NCBI GenBank assembly: GCA_964532225.1
Contig: CAZHHM010000016.1
Span: 1 to 42,448, forward strand
DNA: 42,448 bases
Reading direction: 5' to 3'
Origin: CAZHHM01 sp964532225
GTDB taxonomy: Bacteria; Margulisbacteria; WOR-1; JAKLHX01
A model generated the notes under the pieces. The model was not told the origin of the DNA and did no database searches. It was given only the letters and a program-made list of their open reading frames with translations. The position numbers were made by a program, and so were the translations under genes. Positions 24,167 to 30,760 of this stretch are shown one piece after another. Each line of letters opens with the position of its first letter. Positions within the stretch are counted from its first letter, which is position 1.

Positions 24167-25117
24167 ATGAGCTACAAGAACGACTCCCTGATGCTTTTTT
24201 CCGGTACATCCAACCCCAAACTGTGCTCCGACATAGCCGAATACCTTGGAGTTGAGATGGGCAGTATAGATATTTCAAGGTTCCCGAGCGGAGAGGTCTA
24301 TGCCAGGCTCAAAGATAATGTAAGGGGGAAATCGGTCTTCTTCGTGCAGACAGGCACTTCGCAGGTCAATGAGGACATGATGGAGACCTTCATCATAATA
24401 GACGCGCTTAAAAGGGCTTCCGCCAGGAGCATTACGGCGGTCATCCCTCATCTGCCGTACGCAAGACAGGACAGGAAAGCCGCATCCCGCGAACCGATCT
24501 CTGCAAGGCTGGTTGCCGACCTCCTTACAGTTTCCGGAGTGAACAGGATAATAACCATGGACCTTCATTCAGACCAGATACAGGGGTTCTTCAGTATCCC
24601 CGTCGACCATCTTACAGCCACGCCGATACTGGCCAGCTATATCAAGAACAAGAACATAAAGGACCCTGTCATCGTATCTCCCGATACAGGCAGGGCAAAG
24701 ACCTCGAAGAAGTTCGCCGACAGGATAGGGGCGCCTCTGGCCATAATTCACAAGCAGCGCCCAGAGCACAGCAAGAGCGAGGTCATACATGTGGTGGGCG
24801 ACGTAAAGGGGAAAACTGTCGTGATAGTCGATGACATGATCGATACCGCCGGCACGGCTACCAACGGAGTAAAAACTCTCCTTGAAATGGGCGCGAACAA
24901 GGATGTATACCTCATGGCTACGCATCCAATACTTTCAGGCCCGGCCGTCGAGAGGATAGTGAAGGCAGGGATCAAAGAAGTGGTGGTCACCGACACCGTG
25001 CCGGTGCCTGATGACAAGAAGTTCCCTGCATTAAAGGTGCTTTCTGTCGCTCCGCTGCTTGGCGAGGCGATCAAGAGGGCATATGAGAACCTATCCATAA
25101 GCTCGCTCTTTGATTGA
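24167..25117 (+). CDS. prs: ribose-phosphate pyrophosphokinase
   Basis: Makes PRPP from ribose 5-phosphate and ATP for nucleotide, His and Trp synthesis. The 316 residues match the bacterial family, with the N-terminal FSGTSNPKL, SRFPSGEVYARL, the flexible loop YARQDRKAASREPISA, and the PRPP-binding VVIVDDMIDTAGTATNG. The stop is 7 nt before the hom start, so the two may be co-transcribed. The assignment is unambiguous. Confidence 0.97.
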   Translation: MSYKNDSLMLFSGTSNPKLCSDIAEYLGVEMGSIDISRFPSGEVYARLKDNVRGKSVFFVQTGTSQVNEDMMETFIIIDALKRASARSITAVIPHLPYARQDRKAASREPISARLVADLLTVSGVNRIITMDLHSDQIQGFFSIPVDHLTATPILASYIKNKNIKDPVIVSPDTGRAKTSKKFADRIGAPLAIIHKQRPEHSKSEVIHVVGDVKGKTVVIVDDMIDTAGTATNGVKTLLEMGANKDVYLMATHPILSGPAVERIVKAGIKEVVVTDTVPVPDDKKFPALKVLSVAPLLGEAIKRAYENLSISSLFD

Positions 25118-25124
25118 GGCTAAC

Positions 25125-26393
25125 ATGGTAAAAGCGGGTCTTATAGGTTTCGGGACGGTAGGCGCGGGAGTTGCCAGGCTGCTGACAGAGGACCGCAGTT
25201 CGATCGCTTCAAGGTCGGGCAAGGAGATCGAGCTTGTCTATATCGCCGATGTTGACATATCAAAGGACCGCGGGATAGACACCTCGCGCGTTAAGTTGAC
25301 CAGGGATGCAAACGATATCCTCAACGATCCTTCCGTATCGATAGTGATAGAGGCAGTAGGAGGCACGGGGGTCGCACTGGAATTCGCAAGAAAAGCGCTG
25401 TCAGCAGGAAAACATTTTGTAACTACCAACAAAGAGCTTATAGCAAAGCACATGAAGGAACTTTCCGGCTTTGCAAGGAAGAACAAAGTGAGCCTCCTGT
25501 TCGAAGGTGCCGTTGGCGGGGGCATTCCCATAATAGCTCCACTCAGGAACAGCCTTGCGGGCAACGACATAAAAGAAGTTTTCGGCATAGTTAACGGGAC
25601 CACGAACTATATTCTGTCAAAAATGACCAACAACGGCTGGGATTTCGCGTCCACTCTGAAGGATGCCCAGCAAAAAGGATATGCAGAGGCTGACCCTAAA
25701 AGCGATGTAGAAGGATACGATGCCTCATACAAGGCGGCCATTCTTGCCGCGGTCTCGTTCGGAGGGATAGTCGACTGGAACGACGTTCATTTTGAGGGGA
25801 TATCCAAGATAAGCGCTGAGGACATAGAATATGCCAGCGGACTTGGCTATGTCATCAAGCTGCTCGCAGTGGCGAAGAAGGTCTCTGCTGATACGGCTGA
25901 TGTCAGGGTCCACCCCACTCTCATAAGCAAAGCTCATCCTCTTGCAAGCGTGAACGATGTGTACAACGCAATATATGTAAGAGGCAGCGCGGTAGGGGAG
26001 CTCATGTTCTACGGCCAGGGGGCCGGCTCGCTGCCTACGGCATCAGCTGCTGTTTCGGACGTGGTCGAGATAGCTTCGCTGGGAGGCGACCCTTATTATG
26101 TGCCTGACAGGGCGATAAAGGTGCGGAGCATCAACGAAGCCGAGAGCAAATATTACATACGGATGCACGTAAAGGAGATGCCGGGAGTGCTGTCGGGTAT
26201 TTCAGGCGTGTTCGGCGAGCACAAGGTGAGCATCGCAAGCGTTATACAAAAAGAGACCATTGATAATATAGCGACTATTGTTATAATAACTCATAAGGTC
26301 AAAGAAAAAGAATTTTCCGAGTCACTTGCCGCTATCGAAAAACTGCCGACCGTGGCAGGCATAGGCAATGTGATTAGGGTAGGAATGGAGTAA
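25125..26393 (+). CDS. hom: homoserine dehydrogenase
   Basis: Reduces aspartate semialdehyde to homoserine on the Thr/Met/Ile branch. The 422 residues have an N-terminal Rossmann fold (VKAGLIGFGTVGAGVARLL), the catalytic core with VNGTTNYILSKM and GYAEADPKSDVEGYDASYKA, and a C-terminal ACT domain (about 345-420, YYIRMHVKEMPGVLSGISG) that usually binds Thr. I choose the ATG at 25125, preceded by GAGG at 5 nt; the longer frame starting at TTG 25110 overlaps prs. It is not fused to aspartokinase. Confidence 0.96.
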   Translation: MVKAGLIGFGTVGAGVARLLTEDRSSIASRSGKEIELVYIADVDISKDRGIDTSRVKLTRDANDILNDPSVSIVIEAVGGTGVALEFARKALSAGKHFVTTNKELIAKHMKELSGFARKNKVSLLFEGAVGGGIPIIAPLRNSLAGNDIKEVFGIVNGTTNYILSKMTNNGWDFASTLKDAQQKGYAEADPKSDVEGYDASYKAAILAAVSFGGIVDWNDVHFEGISKISAEDIEYASGLGYVIKLLAVAKKVSADTADVRVHPTLISKAHPLASVNDVYNAIYVRGSAVGELMFYGQGAGSLPTASAAVSDVVEIASLGGDPYYVPDRAIKVRSINEAESKYYIRMHVKEMPGVLSGISGVFGEHKVSIASVIQKETIDNIATIVIITHKVKEKEFSESLAAIEKLPTVAGIGNVIRVGME

Positions 26394-26395
26394 AC

Positions 26396-27316
26396 ATGAT
26401 GATGAACGGAATCCTGTCCCCGATAATGAAAAAAATGGTGGATGACGAGAAAGCATATCCGTCGCCTTCGGCCAAGGTCAAGATAAACAAAGCGATCGGG
26501 CGTTACAAACTACTTGCAACCGGGCAAAAATGGAAGGACTACATGGAAGATATCAGGTTCGCTCTGGCCGACCTTCTGGTCGCGAGGGGAGAGCCGCAGG
26601 ATTACAAAGAAGCGCTAAAGTACTATGAGCAGATTATAGAAAAAGGCGGTAACGACACTATGATCGGACGCTCTCTGATAGGCAAGGCCGAGCTTGCCAT
26701 TAGCGGCATAGCGGACATGTCGGTAAAAGAAGCCATCGAGCTTTGCAAGAGAGGCGTGAAGCTCCTTAAGAACAATGCCGATGATTTCTTCGGCGCAAAA
26801 GGAATAGCCGTCGAGGCCGAGCTTCTGGTCTCAGAGGGATTACCGAAAAGCATCAAAGCCGCCTCAAAACTGTTTGATTCGCTCGTCTCCCGGAAAAAGG
26901 CGAACGCGTATTTCAGGGCCAGGGCTTCGGTAGGCAAGGCCGAGCTGATACTCTACCACGGGCTGGACTCCCTCTCCAAAGGCATTAAACTATGCGAAGA
27001 TTCGCTGAAACTCCTGTCTGACAGGCCCATAGATTATTTTGCAGTAAAAGCCAGGGTGATCCAGGCGGAAATGCTGGTCAGAAGAGGCAGTTCCTCCGAC
27101 CTGCACAAGGCCGAGACGCTCTGTGACAAGGTCATATCGTCAAGTTCCTCCAACAAAGATCTCGCTGCCAGGGCAAAGCTTGTCCTTGCTGAAGTATCCA
27201 AGAAAGAAAGAGCGGAAAAACTTTACGAAGAGGTCCTTGAACAGGACGGTATCGATCCTTATCTCCTTGAAAAAGCAAGGTTCCTTGAGAAGAACTTCAA
27301 GAGCAGGCTCAACTAG
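26396..27316 (+). CDS. TPR-like helical repeat protein
   Basis: A 306-residue alpha-helical protein with no signal peptide or TM helix. It carries five or six divergent helix-turn-helix repeats of about 45 residues, several sharing the pattern GKAELAISG / AELLVSEG / KAELILYHG / QAEMLVRRG followed by a helix rich in Lys and Cys. It starts 2 nt after hom, so it is probably co-translated, yet nothing ties it to homoserine metabolism. It likely acts as a scaffold. Its stop overlaps the convergent patatin stop in a CTAG. Confidence 0.7.
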   Translation: MMMNGILSPIMKKMVDDEKAYPSPSAKVKINKAIGRYKLLATGQKWKDYMEDIRFALADLLVARGEPQDYKEALKYYEQIIEKGGNDTMIGRSLIGKAELAISGIADMSVKEAIELCKRGVKLLKNNADDFFGAKGIAVEAELLVSEGLPKSIKAASKLFDSLVSRKKANAYFRARASVGKAELILYHGLDSLSKGIKLCEDSLKLLSDRPIDYFAVKARVIQAEMLVRRGSSSDLHKAETLCDKVISSSSSNKDLAARAKLVLAEVSKKERAEKLYEEVLEQDGIDPYLLEKARFLEKNFKSRLN

Positions 27317-28104
27317 AAGATAGACAGGGCCCTTTTGATCTCAGGCATCGCCTGCTTTGCGGCTTCCTCTCCCAGCTGAATGAGGTATTGCGCCTTATCA
27401 AGCTCCAAAGAAGTGATCTTTTCCCTTATCGGAGTGATAAGTATATCGCAATCGGCAGCGTTCTTTTTGTTCTGTCCGATTATAAAGAGGTCCAACGCCC
27501 TGTCAAATATCTCAAGCACGTTCTGGTAGTCAATCGCTTCCGAGGTCCTGGGGATGACGTCTATACCTATGACGAAATCAGCTCCCATTTTCCTTACGGT
27601 CTGAGAGGGCAGGTTGTTCACCAGGACACCATCGACCAGGAGGCTCCCGCCTTCCTTGATCGGGATGTACATCCACGGGAACGAGCATGATATCCTGACC
27701 GCGCGCGCGACCTCGCCTTTGTTAAGAAGGATCTCGTTGCCTGAGCGCAGATCGGTCCCTACGGCAACAAAAGGGGTCTCCATATCAGCGAAGGTCTTTT
27801 TGCCTATCTGGCTCTCGATGAACTTCTCGATCTCTTCGCTCGATACAAGGCCCGTCTTGCAAAGGACTATCCTGAAAAAGTTCTTCCATTTGACCTTAGC
27901 GCCTATCTCGAGCATGGTCGTCATGTTCATTCCTCCGGCATACAGAGCTCCTACCAATGAACCGACGCTTGTTCCGGCTATATAATCGATAGGGATGCGG
28001 TTGTCATGCAGTACCTTGAGAACGCCTATATGAGCAAGACCTCTTGCCCCTCCGCCTGACAGGGCCAGTCCTATCTTTCTTTTCTTGAAAAGGTTAAATA
28101 TCAT
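27313..28104 (-). CDS. patatin-like phospholipase (RssA/NTE type)
   Basis: A serine-Asp dyad acyl hydrolase of 263 residues. It has the glycine-rich oxyanion loop LALSGGGARGLAHIGVLKVL (13-32), nucleophile Ser46 in GTSVGS, and catalytic Asp158 in DGVLVNNLP. The short basic start MIFNLFKKRK is followed directly by the domain, so it is probably cytoplasmic or peripheral. The ATG at 28104 has no ribosome site but lies 5 nt after TATAAT. It is transcribed towards the TPR gene. The substrate (membrane phospholipid or lysophospholipid) is inferred from the family. Confidence 0.92.
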   Translation of the reverse strand: MIFNLFKKRKIGLALSGGGARGLAHIGVLKVLHDNRIPIDYIAGTSVGSLVGALYAGGMNMTTMLEIGAKVKWKNFFRIVLCKTGLVSSEEIEKFIESQIGKKTFADMETPFVAVGTDLRSGNEILLNKGEVARAVRISCSFPWMYIPIKEGGSLLVDGVLVNNLPSQTVRKMGADFVIGIDVIPRTSEAIDYQNVLEIFDRALDLFIIGQNKKNAADCDILITPIREKITSLELDKAQYLIQLGEEAAKQAMPEIKRALSIF

Positions 28105-28109
28105 TTGGG

Positions 28110-28121
28110 ATTATATTAGCA
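28110..28121 (-). promoter_or_regulatory. promoter of the patatin gene, probably leaderless
   Basis: The minus strand reads TGCTAATATAAT. It can be read as an extended -10 TGCTAATAT (8 nt before the ATG) or as TATAAT (5 nt before it). Either would start transcription within a few bases of the ATG. Confidence 0.55.
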
Positions 28122-28129
28122 TACAAAAC

Positions 28130-28154
28130 CGCAGCTCGCAGCCCGCAGATCGCA
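28130..28154. repeat. 7-bp tandem repeat upstream of the patatin gene
   Basis: CGCAGCT, CGCAGCC, CGCAGAT and a partial CGCA run head to tail with an exact 7-bp period between the pyrD stop and the patatin promoter. Confidence 0.8.
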
Positions 28155-28163
28155 AAAAATCGG

Positions 28164-28997
28164 TTAATAACCCAGTTCTTTGATTATCTTAAGAGTAATA
28201 AGAGGGTCGATGAAGTTCGCCGTTCCGACAGCGACCGCATCCGCTCCGGCATCCAGTATGTCCCGTGCATCCCGGGAGTTCATTATGCCGCCCATGCCGA
28301 TAATGGGTACGCTTATGTGCTTCCTGACCTCTTTGATCATTTTAAGCGCAGTCTTTTTGACTGCCGGCCCTGAGCCGCCGCCTGTAAGTTCAACACCTTT
28401 TCCGGTCACAGGGGCGCTTGATGATACCGTATTTATCATGGAAATGATGTCAGCGCCGCCGTCAACAGCAGCTTTGGCGATATCCGAGATGAACTCTGTG
28501 TTCGGGGTCAGTTTTGCGATCAAAGGAAGGTCTGTCTTTTTTCGAACTGCCGAGACAACATCAAGGGTCATGCTCGGGCTCTTGCCGAAAAGCATGCAGC
28601 CCTTTTTTACATTGGGGCAGGAGATGTTGATCTCGAGCGCGGATATCCCCGACAGTCCGGAAAGAAGTCCCGCCAGTTCCGCGTACTCATGTACGGTATT
28701 GCCGGCGATGTTCACTATAAGAGAGGTCTTGAACTTCCTGAGCTTGGGAAGATAATCCCTGATAAAGACCGATGATCCGGGGTTCTGCAGACCGATCGAA
28801 TTGATGATACCGTCCTTTGTTTCGGCTATCCTTGGCTGAGGATTGCCTTCCCGCGGTTCGAGCGTGATGGTCTTTGTCGTGATCGCGCCCAGCTTAGAGA
28901 TGTCGAAGAACTCTGCCATCTCGATCCCGAAACCGAAGGTCCCCGAGCAGACGGTGACGGGGTTCTTCATCTTCAGGCCGGCAAGGTTCAGTCCCAT
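28164..28997 (-). CDS. pyrD: dihydroorotate dehydrogenase, class 1B catalytic subunit PyrD
   Basis: Oxidises dihydroorotate to orotate in pyrimidine synthesis. The 277 residues have the FMN-barrel motifs GLQNPG, EINISCPNV with catalytic Cys127 (Cys marks class 1), IAKLTPN, and GMGGIMNSRDARDIL near the end. I choose the ATG at 28997, preceded by GGAGAG, which overlaps the pyrK stop by 10 nt; the longer frame to 29036 reads into pyrK. Pairing with PyrK shows it is the NAD-linked 1B enzyme. Confidence 0.95.
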   Translation of the reverse strand: MGLNLAGLKMKNPVTVCSGTFGFGIEMAEFFDISKLGAITTKTITLEPREGNPQPRIAETKDGIINSIGLQNPGSSVFIRDYLPKLRKFKTSLIVNIAGNTVHEYAELAGLLSGLSGISALEINISCPNVKKGCMLFGKSPSMTLDVVSAVRKKTDLPLIAKLTPNTEFISDIAKAAVDGGADIISMINTVSSSAPVTGKGVELTGGGSGPAVKKTALKMIKEVRKHISVPIIGMGGIMNSRDARDILDAGADAVAVGTANFIDPLITLKIIKELGY

Positions 28998-29752
28998 ATT
29001 ATCTCTCCGCTGTCGAAAACAGGCCCTTCTTTGCATACGCGCCTCATGCCTTTTGTGGTTTTGACGGCGCAGCCGAAACAGATGCCTATGCCGCAGGCCA
29101 TATGAGTTTCAAGAGAGAGCTGGGCCTTTATTTTCTTCTTTTTTGCAATATCGGCCACGGCTTTGAGCATGGGGGCAGGGCCGCAGGAATAGATCACACA
29201 GTTAGCTAGTTGGATAGTTTGATAGTTAGAAAGAAAAAGTGCGGGGGCAGTGCATTTAGGACCTTCGGTGCCGTCGTCGGTGCAAACGGCGCATTCGGAC
29301 CCCATTTCAGAGAAGTCGTCCCTGCACAGCAGCAGGTCTTTTGTCTTTGCTCCCATGTACAGAACGCTCGGTACGTTCTTCTTTCTTAATTCCTTTTCAA
29401 GGGCTGCCAGCGGAGCAATTCCTGCCCCTCCGCCGATAAGGACTGCCTTTTTGCCTTTTACGATCTTAAAGCCGGTTCCCAGAGGACCGATCACGTTCAG
29501 TGTTGAGCCCTTCCTGAACTTTGAAAAGTTCTTTGTAGCTTTTCCCACCACATGGAACAGTATCGAAAAGCCGTTTTTGTTTATTTCATGAAAGCTGAAC
29601 GGACGGCGCAGGAAAGCACCGGGAAGCTTGATCTCGACGAACTGGCCGGGATAAGCGTTCTTTTGAATATTCTTTGATGAAAAAGAGATCTTGTAGTAGT
29701 CAGGAGCTATCTTTTCGTTACTAAGTACTTTGCAGTCTTCGATGTGAGGCAT
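28988..29752 (-). CDS. pyrK: dihydroorotate dehydrogenase electron-transfer subunit PyrK
   Basis: The FAD/[2Fe-2S] partner of PyrD that passes electrons to NAD+. The 254 residues have the flavin-binding RRPFSF (49-54), the nucleotide loop IGGGAGIAPL, the late CGPAPMLKAV, and a C-terminal cluster motif with four Cys spaced x4, x2, x11 (CGIGICFGCAV ... VCKEGP). Just before CGPAPM, the residues SNYQTIQLAN are encoded by an 8-bp-period repeat tract that resembles the intergenic repeats of this window. The ATG at 29752 lacks a ribosome site but is 7 nt from TATAAT. Confidence 0.93.
   Translation of the reverse strand: MPHIEDCKVLSNEKIAPDYYKISFSSKNIQKNAYPGQFVEIKLPGAFLRRPFSFHEINKNGFSILFHVVGKATKNFSKFRKGSTLNVIGPLGTGFKIVKGKKAVLIGGGAGIAPLAALEKELRKKNVPSVLYMGAKTKDLLLCRDDFSEMGSECAVCTDDGTEGPKCTAPALFLSNYQTIQLANCVIYSCGPAPMLKAVADIAKKKKIKAQLSLETHMACGIGICFGCAVKTTKGMRRVCKEGPVFDSGEIIWD
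29201..29230 (-). repeat. 8-bp-period repeat tract inside pyrK
   Basis: On the minus strand CTAACTAT, CAAACTAT, CCAACTAG, CTAACT follow one another at an 8-bp period. The tract is in frame with pyrK and encodes about ten polar residues at a surface region before the conserved CGPAPM loop. Confidence 0.7.
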
Positions 29753-29759
29753 TGAATAT

Positions 29760-29768
29760 ATTATAGCA
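29760..29768 (-). promoter_or_regulatory. extended -10 promoter of pyrK-pyrD, probably leaderless
   Basis: The minus strand reads TGCTATAAT (29768-29760), a perfect extended -10 that ends 7 nt before the pyrK ATG. No Shine-Dalgarno exists in the intervening ATATTCA, and no good -35 is seen. Confidence 0.65.
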
Positions 29769-29807
29769 GTTGGCAGCTGGTAGTCGGAGGCTTTAGCTAG
29801 CTGCTTT
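29766..29807. repeat. degenerate heptamer array between the kinase-like gene and pyrK
   Basis: GCAGTTG, GCAGCTG, GTAGTCG, GAGGCTT, TAGCTAG, CTGCTTT run in 7-bp steps and fill the whole gap between the diacylglycerol-kinase-like stop and the pyrK promoter. The first units overlap that promoter. Confidence 0.65.
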
Positions 29808-30734
29808 CTACACGCAGAACCTGATCCCGTGCTTCACTATCCTGAACCTGGCCTCGAGCAGACCCGCGACCTCGCCGTCGGTCTCGACCCAGACAGGTTC
29901 CTTTGAACGCAGCACGATCTCTTTCCCCCTCGCCATATGAACTTTAGGGATGCAGGTGTGCTTGCCTGAATATATCTTGCCGATGTTCCTGATCAGCTCA
30001 AACTGGTTCATTCTCTCAACAACGACCAGATCGAACAGTCCGTCGTCGAACTTGGCCTGTGGTGCCATCTGCATTGCGCCTCCGAAATACTGCCCGTTGA
30101 GGGCGGAAGCGATGAGACATTCCCCCTCAAAGAACGGGTTCCCGTCTATCTCAACGGACAGCCAGTAATTCTTTAAAGAAAGAATGTTCTTCAATACCCC
30201 GAGAAGATAGGAGAGCGTGCCTCCGAGGAACTTTGATCTGTAATTCACATATCTGGCGACATTTGAAGAAAAACCGCAGCTGCCTTCATTGATGAACATC
30301 CTTGCTTTCATCCTGCCGTCCTCATGCCTGCACTCCACCTCTCCGTAGTCGATAGAGAACGGCTCAGCGTTCAGCATGTGATTGATCTTCTCTGTCATGT
30401 CCAGACCTTCGATAGAGAAGTTGCGTCCGAAGTCCTCTCCCGTACCGCTTGAGATATAACCTAATACGGCATCCGGACGTACGGGCTTGCCGTGCTGGAA
30501 GAAACCGTTGAGCGTTTCGTTCAGCGTCCCGTCTCCTCCCACAGCGACCACCATGTCGTTGCCGTTGAGCAGGGCTTCTGAGGCAAGCCGGGCTGCATGC
30601 ATGGGGCCCTGTGTAAAATCGAACCTTATCTCGGGGAGGTTAAGCTCCAGCTGGTGTTTTATCTTAGGCCAGATCCTTCCGGTGCGGCCGTTGCTTGAGT
30701 GAGGGTTTACTACGAAGTATGGCTTGTGTTTCAC
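29808..30734 (-). CDS. diacylglycerol kinase-like lipid kinase (DagK/YegS family)
   Basis: Probably phosphorylates diacylglycerol or a related lipid. I move the start to GTG at 30734 (308 residues, MKHKPYFVVNPHSSNGRTGR), because the family begins this way and an extended -10 lies 7 nt upstream; a longer ATG frame at 30761 would run through that promoter. The nucleotide loop GGDGTLNETLNG is at 66-77. Later come a GEDFGRNF-like loop, INEGSCGFSSNVARYVN, and a C-terminal part with WVETDGEV, all expected of the family. The GTG lies 26 nt after the GH26-type gene. Confidence 0.88.
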   Translation of the reverse strand: MKHKPYFVVNPHSSNGRTGRIWPKIKHQLELNLPEIRFDFTQGPMHAARLASEALLNGNDMVVAVGGDGTLNETLNGFFQHGKPVRPDAVLGYISSGTGEDFGRNFSIEGLDMTEKINHMLNAEPFSIDYGEVECRHEDGRMKARMFINEGSCGFSSNVARYVNYRSKFLGGTLSYLLGVLKNILSLKNYWLSVEIDGNPFFEGECLIASALNGQYFGGAMQMAPQAKFDDGLFDLVVVERMNQFELIRNIGKIYSGKHTCIPKVHMARGKEIVLRSKEPVWVETDGEVAGLLEARFRIVKHGIRFCV

Positions 30735-30741
30735 TAGGTGA

Positions 30742-30750
30742 ATTATATCA
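30742..30750 (-). promoter_or_regulatory. extended -10 promoter of the lipid kinase gene, probably leaderless
   Basis: The minus strand reads TGATATAAT (30750-30742), the same nonamer as at phoB, prs and tRNA-Cys, ending 7 nt before the GTG start at 30734. Confidence 0.65.
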
Positions 30751-30760
30751 GATGCCGGCA

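Noticed and set aside
28130..28154. A CRISPR array or phage att site from the CGCAG repeats
   Set aside because: The unit is 7 bp with no spacers and no cas, integrase or phage gene nearby.
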